Below are positions 46,711-54,790 of a stretch of 64,000 bases of DNA, piece after piece. Location of the stretch: contig NZ_JABUQZ010000001.1 in the NCBI RefSeq assembly GCF_013342145.1, forward strand, positions 930,001 to 994,000. Direction: 5' to 3'. This stretch comes from Haloterrigena gelatinilytica. GTDB lineage: Archaea > Halobacteriota > Halobacteria > Halobacteriales > Natrialbaceae. The notes below the pieces were generated by a model that saw only the letters and a list, made by a program, of their open reading frames with translations, searched no databases and had not been told where the DNA came from. The position numbers were made by a program, and so were the translations under genes. How positions within the stretch are numbered: position 1 is the first letter of the stretch; each line of letters begins with the position of its first letter.

Positions 46711-47709
46711 ATGCCACGAAAACTGACTCCCAAGCAAGCCGCCGAACGGTATCTCAAAGAACGTGAGCCGAACGTCTCTAAGTCCACACTCTACAACCAC
46801 CGATCCCTTCTTCGACAGTGGTGGCAGTGGTGCGATGATCATGGAATTGAGTATGTGAATGACATCGATGGATTCGATGTCGCAGACTTCCGTCTCGATA
46901 GGCAAGTCGAGGTTGGCGAGGTTACTCTATACAACCAGATGACGGTGCTGCGAACGTTCGTCCGGTGGATGCAAAGCCGGAATCTCGTACAGAACGGATT
47001 AGCGGACGGCATGGTCGTCTCCCAGCCAGAAGACGACTCACGGAACGGGATGATCGACGCCGAAACCGCCGACTCCATTCTGAACTACCTCGATAAATAC
47101 GAATACGGAACCCTTCGGCACGTCGCATTCGCAATGCTTTGGCACACAGGAATGCGACTCGGCGCTCTTCGGTCAATTGATCTTGACGAATACCATCCTG
47201 AAGATCACTACGTTGAACTTCATCACCGTCCAGAAAGTGATACACCGCTCAAGAACGGCAAAGACTCCGAGCGAGAAGTAAACCTCGCAATCTGGTGCTG
47301 TGACCTGCTGGACGACTACATCAACAGGAAACGCTACGATGTAACCGGCAAGCACGGACGACAGCCGTTACTGACAACGGAGCATGGCCGTGTCTCAAAA
47401 AGCAACATCCGCGAACACATCAACCAGATCACCCGGCCATGCACATATAAGAACGAATGCCCACATGACCGCGAAATCACGGAGTGCGAGGCAACGTCAC
47501 GGCTATTAGCCGCTCGATGTCCATCATCCATCCCACCACACGATCTTCGACGTTCATCAGTAACCTACCTTCTGGATAATGATCATCGCAAGGAATTGGT
47601 TGCTGACCGGGTGGATATGTCCGTGAAAACATTGGACAAGCACTACGATCAGCGTTCCGAAGCGCAGAAACGCGAACAGCGTCGTGCAGAGTTCGGAATG
47701 AACGGCTAA
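46711..47709 (+). CDS. Tyrosine recombinase/integrase (full length)
   Basis: 332 residues. N-terminal SAM-like core-binding domain (TPKQAAERYLKEREPNVSKS...VRWMQSRNLVQNGLADGM), then the catalytic domain with Arg in HTGMRLGALRSIDL, a Cys/His-rich insert (CTYKNECPHDREITEC ... ARCPSS) that may bind zinc, HDLRRSS (HxxR) and the nucleophile Tyr in LDKHYDQ. All catalytic residues are present. Placed right after the att-like fragments, as usual for haloarchaeal proviruses. ATG 46711 chosen over an in-frame upstream start that reads into non-coding sequence. Confidence 0.93.
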   Translation: MPRKLTPKQAAERYLKEREPNVSKSTLYNHRSLLRQWWQWCDDHGIEYVNDIDGFDVADFRLDRQVEVGEVTLYNQMTVLRTFVRWMQSRNLVQNGLADGMVVSQPEDDSRNGMIDAETADSILNYLDKYEYGTLRHVAFAMLWHTGMRLGALRSIDLDEYHPEDHYVELHHRPESDTPLKNGKDSEREVNLAIWCCDLLDDYINRKRYDVTGKHGRQPLLTTEHGRVSKSNIREHINQITRPCTYKNECPHDREITECEATSRLLAARCPSSIPPHDLRRSSVTYLLDNDHRKELVADRVDMSVKTLDKHYDQRSEAQKREQRRAEFGMNG

Positions 47710-47722
47710 CTTCTTCGCATCG

Positions 47723-47747
47723 ACACTTGAAATGGTGGAGTGGGGGT
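47723..47747 (+). repeat. 25-bp G-string repeat, copy 1 (ORB-like)
   Basis: Begins ACACTTGAAATGG and ends TGGAGTGGGGGT. Identical over 25 bp to 48194-48218, and a diverged copy lies inverted at 62598. A GTGGA core followed by a G5T string is the build of archaeal origin recognition boxes. Confidence 0.6.
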
Positions 47748-47813
47748 CAGCATCATGTTCAGGATATTATAGTGTTCTTTTTGTTCTCGTGACGGAATGC
47801 CAGTATAACTTGG

Positions 47814-48179
47814 ATGATGGATGGACCAATTTGGAAGATTCGGTTACGGATTCAACACTATCGGCTGAAGGTGCGTAATTGGGGTAATAGGCATATCAGA
47901 TCACGCATCCCTAAACGAATTTATTGGCTGTACACTGATGTTGATTCGGAGATAATTGGAGTGCTTGATGCATTTCTTGTTCAGTTGGTACCGATTTATC
48001 TTGCGTATATTGGGCGTTTGTGGATGGCAATTGGGACGGCAGTTGTTGGCAGGGTTATCACATCTCGGTTATCGTCGCGGAAACGGAAACGGGATAGAGA
48101 ACAGATGGTCGAGAATGCTATCAGCAGAACCGAGGAGAAGAGAGAGCGGAGAGCAAGAAGGGAAGGGAGAAGACTGTGA
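47814..48179 (+). CDS. Small basic membrane protein, hypothetical
   Basis: 121 residues, strongly basic (about 30 Arg/Lys), which is unusual for a halophile. One or two hydrophobic segments (SEIIGVLDAFLVQLVPIYLAYIG; LWMAIGTAVVGRVI) are followed by a charged RKRKRDREQMV...ERRARREGRRL tail. It lies between the two identical 25-bp repeats. No homologue recognised. Coding status moderate. Confidence 0.5.
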   Translation: MMDGPIWKIRLRIQHYRLKVRNWGNRHIRSRIPKRIYWLYTDVDSEIIGVLDAFLVQLVPIYLAYIGRLWMAIGTAVVGRVITSRLSSRKRKRDREQMVENAISRTEEKRERRARREGRRL

Positions 48180-48193
48180 ACGTATCTGTCTGA

Positions 48194-48218
48194 ACACTTG
48201 AAATGGTGGAGTGGGGGT
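48194..48218 (+). repeat. 25-bp G-string repeat, copy 2 (ORB-like)
   Basis: Exact copy of 47723-47747, 471 bp downstream in the same orientation. Confidence 0.6.
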
Positions 48219-48219
48219 G

Positions 48220-48292
48220 TCCGATGGGAGTGGTGATTTTGCCGATCTGCTGGGCTAAGTTCGTCTACTTTTCGATCCGATGGGAGTGGTGA
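48220..48292 (+). repeat. Iteron-like 17-bp direct repeat pair
   Basis: TCCGATGGGAGTGGTGA occurs at 48220-48236 and again at 48276-48292 (56-bp period), directly after the ORB-like copy 2, in non-coding DNA. Confidence 0.55.
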
Positions 48293-48452
48293 AGGTGGTG
48301 TGTCACGAGGCTCCGTTGTGGCAGGGGCACAGCCTGCCGGAACGTCCCGCATCATTCGTATTTGAATTGTTCTTATTTAGAAGTGATGGTTGGATGCTGC
48401 AATGGTTTCCTCAACTTGGACTTTTACATTCGTATAGTGCTAATTAGTAGAT

Positions 48453-48704
48453 ATGGACGCAATTGCAGCAAATCCCGACGAATCCGATCTCGAAGCAGTG
48501 ATCGAAGTAATCGAATCGTATGAAGACGAATGCATGAACCAAGACGACATCGAACACAGAATGCAGAACAAAGGATATTCAGATGCAGAAACGCTATTCC
48601 TCCTTATTCAGAGTGAAGGACAAGGCCGAATCGAACGGAAAGAAGTCATGCATTCCACAGGAAAACTGGAATCCGGCATTTATTATTCGATCAACAACTC
48701 TTAG
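48453..48704 (+). CDS. Small winged-helix-like protein, hypothetical
   Basis: 83 residues, acidic. The order CMNQDDIEHRMQNKGYSDAET, LFLLIQSEGQGRIERK, LESGIYYSINNS has the helix-helix-wing pattern of a small wHTH protein, so it may be the element's regulator. A T-rich box (CTTTTACATT) lies ~27 bp before the ATG. Convergent with the 48931 gene. Confidence 0.65.
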   Translation: MDAIAANPDESDLEAVIEVIESYEDECMNQDDIEHRMQNKGYSDAETLFLLIQSEGQGRIERKEVMHSTGKLESGIYYSINNS

Positions 48705-48769
48705 ACCTATCAAACCATATATGTAATTGCCGCCCGTGCGTTGTGGTGGATTGCTCTGTTCATAGTTTG

Positions 48770-48814
48770 CCTCCCGGTTCTTCTTTCTAAGTGCGTTACT
48801 TCTTTACCGGGAGG
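48770..48814. terminator. Possible bidirectional terminator stem
   Basis: CCTCCCGGT (48770-48778) and ACCGGGAGG (48806-48814) form a perfect 9-bp stem in the gap between convergent genes. The loop contains several T-rich runs. Confidence 0.4.
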
Positions 48815-48930
48815 TATCATCATATAGAAATGGGTTAACGCCCACGAGACCACCCAAACACCCGAAATTCATGGTTCGCGTGGCATCATCCACAATTCTG
48901 TTACTGTCTTTCAAAACGGAATCAAAGCCA

Positions 48931-49701
48931 TCAGTCGCTTTGCCCTCTGATTTCCTTCCTAAGAATCTCTATCCACTTCCGTTTCTTCATCCCTTTTTCA
49001 TAATGTCTATCCAACATATCCATACCTATCCTGTAACTCGGACTATGCACAATCCCTACGAACCCGAGAAATAGGATCAGTAGTTGAGATCGACTACTTG
49101 TCAGTATTGCTCGTTGCCAACCGAGTCTGAGTTCCAGTTCGCGCTTTCGTATATATCCATCAGCGTTTTCGTAGGCGAGCAGTTCCAGAATCACGATACG
49201 GAGCAGAATTGAGAATGTGATGATGAGAATATAGCCAGATAGAACATAAGAGACTGCTTCCCAATACCCGAACACTCCGAGCAAGAGTGCGATGATGCCG
49301 CCCCAGAAGGAAATAACGATCTCACCGAGTTCATGGTTCTTTTTCGCTTTCCAGTATCGAAATTCGATCTCGGATTTTAGATCGTGGCTGGAACGACCGC
49401 TGTTCGGAGTATGCTTCTTCACCATGATCTCCATCATATCCTCTCGAAACGTCTCAACGCGGTCAGCGATGTCGAAGTCCGGCAAATCAACTTTTGAATT
49501 GCTTTTCAGTAGGACTCGTCCTATGATTGGGACTGGTAGTGATACAACGTAGAGGATTGTAACGAAAACAAAAGCAAGAACACCTGTAGCGCGTAGAATG
49601 AACCATTTCAGGAAGGCTGGAAGGCGTTTCAAATAATAAATACAAATACTAACCCCGATCATACTTCCCCTCAGAATTGTTCGGAGATACCGCTTCATCA
49701 C
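48931..49701 (-). CDS. Membrane protein of the virus-like module, unknown
   Basis: 256 residues, basic N-terminus, about five TM helices (FILRATGVLAFVFVTILYVV; VISFWGGIIALLLGVFGYWE; VLSGYILIITFSILLRIVIL; LLILFLGFVGIVHS) with a charged middle (FREDMMEIMVKKHTPNSGRS). Follows the ATPase gene on the same strand after a G-rich gap, and may be the last gene of the structural transcript. No known pleolipovirus counterpart was recognised. Confidence 0.7.
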   Translation of the reverse strand: MMKRYLRTILRGSMIGVSICIYYLKRLPAFLKWFILRATGVLAFVFVTILYVVSLPVPIIGRVLLKSNSKVDLPDFDIADRVETFREDMMEIMVKKHTPNSGRSSHDLKSEIEFRYWKAKKNHELGEIVISFWGGIIALLLGVFGYWEAVSYVLSGYILIITFSILLRIVILELLAYENADGYIRKRELELRLGWQRAILTSSRSQLLILFLGFVGIVHSPSYRIGMDMLDRHYEKGMKKRKWIEILRKEIRGQSD

Positions 49702-49773
49702 GTCATACTTCGGCCAGTGTGATTGTAAGTCTATCTGACTATACGGAAATACCGGCGAATCAATTGTACTAGA

Positions 49774-49794
49774 GGGGGGAGGGGGTAAGGGGGG
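49774..49794 (+). other. G-tract (G6-A-G5-TAA-G6), G-quadruplex-capable
   Basis: Three long G runs within 21 bp, in an otherwise A/T-rich element, located in the short gap between the ATPase stop and the membrane protein start. Confidence 0.6.
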
Positions 49795-49832
49795 CTATGC
49801 GTGGCCGTGCGACATGCGTGCGTGCAAGCCAG

Positions 49833-51038
49833 TTAGTCCGAATCCTTTCGACGTGGATCATCATCACCTTGCCACTGATCCCGATGCATATCACAGAACC
49901 CGCTAATATGCCGTGTAACCTGCCCACAACCATCACCATCTTTCGCTACACCACGACACTTCAACAGCTCTAACTCGCTGTCTGAACCGTCTTCATCGTC
50001 ATCTTGGTACTTCTCCCAGTCATCAATCAGCATCCCACGGTCAATCTGCATATCCGGTTCATCCAGATTCCACTCCATATGAGCGAAGTAATTCGTATCA
50101 TAGCGCCATGGAGAGTCTTCTGGAACATCAAGCAGTCCACGGACACCGAACCACTTCTCACCTGATTTGAAGGCGTCCCATCCTCGATACACTTCGGCTT
50201 TATCGATCTTGCCTTCGTCCTTCTTGCCTTCTTTCCGAATGATTACATCCGACTGTTTCTTCACCAAGGGGTGGATGTCGTTATCGTTCTCGTGACCGAT
50301 ATAGATAGTTTTGAACTCACCGCCTTCGTCCGGTGATTTACGGAAAGCATTGATGGACAGCCCCATTACTTTCTCGACATCCTGCTGGTTATTATACGCA
50401 TTTCCAACAGTACTGAACTCGTCAAACACACCGACCTTTTTGCCGGGTTCCTTTGCAAATTCGAGGTAATCAGAGATATGTTCACTGAACCTCACGAAGT
50501 CAAGATCACCCAGTGAAGGGTTTGTGTCCGGGTCAAGCCATGGATGACCAGCATCATACCCGTTCACTTTCTCAAGTTCTTCACGGGGCATTCCCTTCAC
50601 AGGGAAGTTCATCATCACTTTGTCTATATGGCCGTCCCGGTGGAGTTGTCGGAGGGCATCTGTTGTCATCCCGGTTTTCCCGCTTCCTTTCGGTCCTTTG
50701 ATCAGGACTTGTTGTGCAGCGGGTTTCATTGCCTTGATCAGCATTTCGTATCCGGTGGCTTCGATACGGCTTTCTGTCCATCCTGTCGCTGCTGACATGG
50801 TGGCTACGTCACCGGATTTCCGGGCTTTCCGTAGGGTGTCTGTGTTGCCCTGTCGCGAAAGCATATTGTAGAGCGGTGAGTCTTCGGGAGGTTCGCCTCC
50901 GTTAGCCCGTTCCAGCATTAACAGGAGGTCTCCTGTCTCCTTGCTGTCTGTCATCACCGCGTCGATGAGTGCGTCTACTTCGTCGTTTCTGATGGCGTCT
51001 GCGACCTTTGCAGACGGGAAAGCTTCATCTCCGCTCAT
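49833..51038 (-). CDS. P-loop ATPase, pleolipovirus VP8-like
   Basis: 401 residues. A helical N-terminal part (~1-105) precedes the ATPase core with Walker A IKGPKGSGKTG and Walker B KVGVFDEFSTV, and a sensor-like GHENDNDIHPLV. An acidic linker leads to a Cys/His cluster (CRGVAKDGDGCGQ...CDMHRDQ) able to bind zinc. Pleolipoviruses carry one putative ATPase (VP8 in HRPV-1) at the end of the VP3-VP4-ORF6-ORF7 block, exactly this position. Presumed to act in assembly or genome handling. Overlaps the upstream zinc-ribbon gene by 4 bp. Confidence 0.85.
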   Translation of the reverse strand: MSGDEAFPSAKVADAIRNDEVDALIDAVMTDSKETGDLLLMLERANGGEPPEDSPLYNMLSRQGNTDTLRKARKSGDVATMSAATGWTESRIEATGYEMLIKAMKPAAQQVLIKGPKGSGKTGMTTDALRQLHRDGHIDKVMMNFPVKGMPREELEKVNGYDAGHPWLDPDTNPSLGDLDFVRFSEHISDYLEFAKEPGKKVGVFDEFSTVGNAYNNQQDVEKVMGLSINAFRKSPDEGGEFKTIYIGHENDNDIHPLVKKQSDVIIRKEGKKDEGKIDKAEVYRGWDAFKSGEKWFGVRGLLDVPEDSPWRYDTNYFAHMEWNLDEPDMQIDRGMLIDDWEKYQDDDEDGSDSELELLKCRGVAKDGDGCGQVTRHISGFCDMHRDQWQGDDDPRRKDSD

Positions 51039-51163
51039 AGTTCCTCACCCCATAGCGTTCCGCATACTGCACATTCGTTTAGAGGAACGACTGTGCCGTC
51101 TATTTTGGCGGGTTGATGCGGTTCATGCATCGACGCACCGCAATCAGGGCATCCACTATTCAT
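51035..51163 (-). CDS. Viral zinc-ribbon protein (42 aa)
   Basis: 42 residues with GCPDCGASM and CAVCGTLWG, two CxxC pairs 22 residues apart. Stop overlaps the ATPase ATG (TGA within CTATGAG) and its start overlaps the end of the TatA gene by 8 bp, so it is translated as part of the same operon. Role unknown; possibly a nucleic-acid or ATPase cofactor. Confidence 0.8.
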   Translation of the reverse strand: MNSGCPDCGASMHEPHQPAKIDGTVVPLNECAVCGTLWGEEL

Positions 51164-51335
51164 CGTCACCACCCTGTTTCATCTCTTCAAGTTCCTTCTC
51201 GACCTTCGCTTGTCCTTTCTGGAACTCACCCATACTCTCACCAACTGAACGGGCGAGTTTCGGGATTTTCTGTGCGCCGAACAGCAGCACAGCAACTAGC
51301 AGGATGATCAGCATCTCCGGTCCTCCCGGCATCAT
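51156..51335 (-). CDS. tatA: TatA/TatE-type twin-arginine translocase subunit encoded by the element
   Basis: 59 residues with full TatA design: N-terminal GGPEMLIILLVAVLLFG (short TM helix with a polar Glu at position 7), the invariant FG hinge at 19-20, the amphipathic helix KIPKLARSVGESMGEFQKG, and a charged tail. TatA oligomers form the pore of the Tat pathway that exports folded proteins. ATG overlaps the stop of the ORF7-like gene (ATGA). Its operon also encodes a Tat-signal spike. It closely resembles cellular haloarchaeal TatA, so it was probably captured from a host. Too short to be found by usual length cut-offs. Confidence 0.92.
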   Translation of the reverse strand: MMPGGPEMLIILLVAVLLFGAQKIPKLARSVGESMGEFQKGQAKVEKELEEMKQGGDDE

Positions 51336-52117
51336 GCCTCATCACCCCCGTTGCCGCCGTTCTCTCCAGTTGTTTCTGAGTCTGTACCGTTATCGCTAAA
51401 TTCTTCTTTAATTTGTTCTTTCATCTCTTCTTTAGTCATATTATCCTTTTTCTGTACTTCTTCTCGCGTTTGTTCATATTCCGATTCGCTCATAAGCAGG
51501 AAGTCAAGACTACCATCAGACAGTGCCTGCCGCATATTCCGGTCAACTTTGTTGACCGCTTCATTGTCCGATAGAACCTTCATCACAGGTGCGAGGGCAC
51601 GGAGCCGTTCGCCTTCCTTGACTTTTTCAGTCATGTACTTGCGAAGGTTCTTCAGTTCGTTCCGATCATCCCGCAGCTCCCGATCCGTTGCCATACTGGT
51701 GTCGTTGCCTACGGCAACCATTTCCTGTGGGTCAAATTCACGGACAATATTCCAGCGGGCACCGGTTGCACGAAGATCATCGAATCCACCTTTCTCGAAG
51801 TCGATTTCCTCAACCTTCTCAGGGGGAGCCGCCCAGACACGAGTTTCGTCTGTTTCAGCGTTCAAGACCTGTACGAACTCGTAGTCAACCTCAACTTCTT
51901 CCTGTGCCTTGATGTACGCGGGGAAGAAGACGATAATCCACGCACCAAGGGTGCCAAGGATCATCACTTTCTGCAGGTCACTGAGTCCGAAGTCTGGAAC
52001 GGGGATGAAGCCAAAGGAAATCCCTGCTATAAGCAGGAAGAACAGGGATACCAGTGGCCATTTGTACGCGATCAATACGTCCCAGAATGTAGTGTTATTT
52101 GAACTCATCTGTGACAT
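51332..52117 (-). CDS. Pleolipovirus ORF7-like membrane protein
   Basis: 261 residues. Two N-terminal TM helices (WPLVSLFFLLIAGISFGFIP; KVMILGTLGAWIIVFFPAYI) and a ~190-residue soluble part with a beta section (DYEFVQVLNAETDETRVWAA) then a helical, charged C-terminus (RDDRNELKNLRKYMTEKVKE), probably inside the cell or virion. Size, topology and position between ORF6-like and ATPase genes match ORF7 of pleolipoviruses. An in-frame ATG at 52108 is an alternative start. Confidence 0.8.
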   Translation of the reverse strand: MSQMSSNNTTFWDVLIAYKWPLVSLFFLLIAGISFGFIPVPDFGLSDLQKVMILGTLGAWIIVFFPAYIKAQEEVEVDYEFVQVLNAETDETRVWAAPPEKVEEIDFEKGGFDDLRATGARWNIVREFDPQEMVAVGNDTSMATDRELRDDRNELKNLRKYMTEKVKEGERLRALAPVMKVLSDNEAVNKVDRNMRQALSDGSLDFLLMSESEYEQTREEVQKKDNMTKEEMKEQIKEEFSDNGTDSETTGENGGNGGDEA

Positions 52118-52703
52118 CCCTCAATCCTGTGTTTCGATTTCGTTTGACGTACCAGAACGCAGTTAGGATGGCAAGTGAGCCACCAATAACCGCTGAAATC
52201 CATGCTACCTGTAGAAGTGTTACAGTCGGAGTGGACTGGAGAAGACTCTTCGAGTCTTCCTTTTTGATTGTCACCATGTCACCGTTGCCTGCGACCGTGA
52301 CGCCTTGCCCGACATCACTATCAGTAGTCGTCATCGATACCGTCGATTCGCCGTGTTCAAGGGTTACAGTCTGATAATTCGCCGTCTGTACGCCTTCATC
52401 GGTTTCGGCAACCGATCCAACGTCGGTTAGGGCAACGGTCTGTGTAGGCAATTCGTTCTGGAAGGTGACGTGGATAGTGTCGCCATCGAAATCGTAGTCT
52501 TTGACGTATAGCGTTCCGTCATCTCCGAGTTCTGCATAGTTCCCTTCAGTTTCTTCATCGTCCTCAGTTTCGTTCTCAGAGGTTTCTTCGTCTTCTACAG
52601 GGTTTTCCTGTGCAGCTACCGAGGAAACCATTCCAGCGCCGAATATAAGCGGAATAATGGCGGCTATCAAGATTAGCCGTTTAATGGTTTCACGACTCAC
52701 CAT
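52095..52703 (-). CDS. Pleolipovirus ORF6-like secreted, anchored protein
   Basis: 202 residues. Sec-type signal (IKRLILIAAIIPLIFGAGMV...VAAQE), an acidic Glu/Asp linker, a small beta-rich ectodomain (DGTLYVKDYDFDGDTIHVTF...VTLEHGESTVSMTTTDSD) and a C-terminal TM helix (VAWISAVIGGSLAILTAFWY) with a basic cytoplasmic tail. This is the usual topology of ORF6 products. ATG lies inside the stop region of the 57-aa gene upstream, so translation is coupled. Confidence 0.8.
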   Translation of the reverse strand: MVSRETIKRLILIAAIIPLIFGAGMVSSVAAQENPVEDEETSENETEDDEETEGNYAELGDDGTLYVKDYDFDGDTIHVTFQNELPTQTVALTDVGSVAETDEGVQTANYQTVTLEHGESTVSMTTTDSDVGQGVTVAGNGDMVTIKKEDSKSLLQSTPTVTLLQVAWISAVIGGSLAILTAFWYVKRNRNTGLRDVTDEFK

Positions 52704-52870
52704 GGTTTCACCTCCTCAACAATTCCCTGAAGGACGGCCTCGTAAACCATCCCAGCAACATCTATCCCTAAACCGTATTGCACAAATAAGAATACTAATC
52801 CTAACAGTGAAATTGATTTGAGGAAAGATAGGAACAACTCAACAACCGGCTTAACGATAAGATGAATCAT
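52697..52870 (-). CDS. Small TM protein in the structural operon (57 aa)
   Basis: 57 residues: VKPVVELFLSFLKSISLLGL and VFLFVQYGLGIDVAGMVYEA make one long or two short hydrophobic helices, and the C-terminus is acidic (IVEEVKPW). Starts 24 bp after the spike stop and overlaps the ORF6-like start by 7 bp. Its presence between spike and ORF6 is conserved in neither HRPV-1 nor, to my recollection, SNJ2; it could be a virion membrane protein. Confidence 0.75.
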   Translation of the reverse strand: MIHLIVKPVVELFLSFLKSISLLGLVFLFVQYGLGIDVAGMVYEAVLQGIVEEVKPW

Positions 52871-52893
52871 AAATAATGGATCACCTCAGTTGG

Positions 52894-54765
52894 TTAGTCG
52901 TCCTTCTTGAGCGCCGCGATGATCGCCGCTACGAGAGCGCCACCACCAGCAAGATAACCAACCATCTTAGTCGATGAACCGCCATCAAGGAAGCCTCCAC
53001 TGCCGTTAGCGGACTTCTCGTACTTCTCGATCAGTTCTTGGTTCTGTTTCTGCAGTTCGTCCCACTCTTCTTGAGTGATGTAGTTGCTATCGTCCTGCGG
53101 CGTACTCTGCGTGAAGGACGCTGACGATTCTTCTTCACCAGTCTCAGTGTTGGTGAATGAGACGACCTCGAAGGACTCGTTGAGTTGAATCGTCTCGTAC
53201 TGAGTTTCATCAGCAACGGCCTCATATTCGACAGAGTTGATCTCGGCGATCTCGACGGATAGCTGCCCCGACAGGTCAACCTCCCACGTCGATGCCGCAT
53301 CAGCATCCATCTCGACCTCATTGCCATTGCTGTCGTAGGCAACGAAGTCTGATGTCGTGACGGTTGCAGTTTCACCTTCGTTCGTTTCGATTACGTATTC
53401 TGAATTAGGATGAGGTTGGCTTGTGAAGATTGCCGTGCCGCCATCCAATCCAGTTTCATAGTCTTCCCATGTACCGTGGCCACGGGAAACATCGTATGTC
53501 AGGTACACTGGCCCGATATTAGACGGATCGTAGGTGTTCCCTGCCTCGATTGCCGTATCAGGAGGACTTGGGAAGCCGAGCGTACCGTACAGCGTGCCGT
53601 TAATACTGGACAGATGGATTTCGGCTTCTCGTTCAAGGTCAACGGCAATATTAAGCGCCATGAGGTCCGCAATCGCCTGCGGATATTCTTCGTCATCCGT
53701 CATCATCTCAGCACGTTCTCGCGGTGTGATCAGCTCTTCAACGTTGATGTCTCCGGCTTGAACCTGTGAATAGACCTCATCAACCCACAGGGAGATTCCA
53801 TCCCGCACGTTCTGGAATACCGAATCGATAGCGGTGTAGAGATCGTTCCAAGTGGAATATTTGAGGTATTCAACAGTTCCCTCTGATGTATCAGCGACCA
53901 CGTAAGCAGCCGAATCATCAGCACTACTCCAATTATCCTCAGCGTCGAACGGCTGGCTGGATGTATCCACTAAATCCCAGTAAACCTCATTTGGTCCACC
54001 AACCGAAGAAGATGAAGAGGTGTTTTCAATACTTCCTGCCTCGAAGTAAACCTGTTTAGCGTCAAACGTCTCACCGTTGGGTAGTTCAACAGTGTTGGTT
54101 CGGGGTTCAAACCACTGATTCACGCTAAAGTCTACATCGTTGGCATCACCATACAGGACGTTTGTAACGGTTACATCCGCATGGGATTGAGCCGATGAAA
54201 CCAAGTTGTTGAGTTCGTTCACCGACTCATTCCAGCTCTTATATAAGTTCTTTTTCACCGTTGTTTCGTAAGAGTCGATCTCGGCAATAGCAGCATCGAG
54301 AACCGTTTGCTGATCGGATTCAGCGTTGAGTTCTTCAAATGCTGCTAACTTAGCATCCGCGTGAACGGCATGACTAAGACCGGTTTCTACAATGTTCCGG
54401 TTATCCACGAAGGTGGATTGGTTGGTGCTTTGCCGGGTTCGCGCAGTCTCATAGACAGACTGCTTAAGAGCATCCGGTGTCAGGCCTTCTGCTGGATCAT
54501 CACTACCGAGAACTTCGTATTCACGGACTGCCCAGCCGACTGCGGCGGATGCGGCGCTTGCGGCGGCGACCCCGCCAGCAACTACGACAGGAGCGATGGC
54601 TTCTGCTTCCTGTGTGACCTGTGGTGAACCAAAGGCGACGGCGGAAGCACCGACTGCACCAGTGGTTTTGAGCATAGTGCGCCGGTTCATCAGGACATTC
54701 GGCTGTCCTTCACCGGATGTCTGTACGTCTTCAGTTTCGTCATCCATTTCTTGTGTTGTTGACAT
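52894..54765 (-). CDS. VP4-like spike glycoprotein with Tat signal and C-terminal anchor
   Basis: 623 residues. The twin-arginine signal (NRRTMLKTTGAVG, RR at 28-29) is followed by a hydrophobic segment (APVVVAGGVAAASAASAAVG) near the mature N-terminus. A helical region (~80-190) and a large beta-rich ectodomain with several N-x-S/T sites follow. Near the end come a coiled-coil stalk (WDELQKQNQELIEKYEKSAN) and a single TM helix (MVGYLAGGGALVAAIIAAL) with KKDD tail. This is the build of pleolipovirus spikes, which bind the host and drive membrane fusion. The N-terminal hydrophobic segment could be a fusion-related element. Confidence 0.88.
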   Translation of the reverse strand: MSTTQEMDDETEDVQTSGEGQPNVLMNRRTMLKTTGAVGASAVAFGSPQVTQEAEAIAPVVVAGGVAAASAASAAVGWAVREYEVLGSDDPAEGLTPDALKQSVYETARTRQSTNQSTFVDNRNIVETGLSHAVHADAKLAAFEELNAESDQQTVLDAAIAEIDSYETTVKKNLYKSWNESVNELNNLVSSAQSHADVTVTNVLYGDANDVDFSVNQWFEPRTNTVELPNGETFDAKQVYFEAGSIENTSSSSSVGGPNEVYWDLVDTSSQPFDAEDNWSSADDSAAYVVADTSEGTVEYLKYSTWNDLYTAIDSVFQNVRDGISLWVDEVYSQVQAGDINVEELITPRERAEMMTDDEEYPQAIADLMALNIAVDLEREAEIHLSSINGTLYGTLGFPSPPDTAIEAGNTYDPSNIGPVYLTYDVSRGHGTWEDYETGLDGGTAIFTSQPHPNSEYVIETNEGETATVTTSDFVAYDSNGNEVEMDADAASTWEVDLSGQLSVEIAEINSVEYEAVADETQYETIQLNESFEVVSFTNTETGEEESSASFTQSTPQDDSNYITQEEWDELQKQNQELIEKYEKSANGSGGFLDGGSSTKMVGYLAGGGALVAAIIAALKKDD

Positions 54766-54790
54766 AAAATAATCACCTCAAAGGAGTTGT

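Noticed and set aside
47996-48355. 119-residue minus-strand frame over the ORB-like repeat
   Set aside because: Overlaps the repeats and the more plausible 47814 gene; Pro/Ser/Arg-rich random-like sequence.
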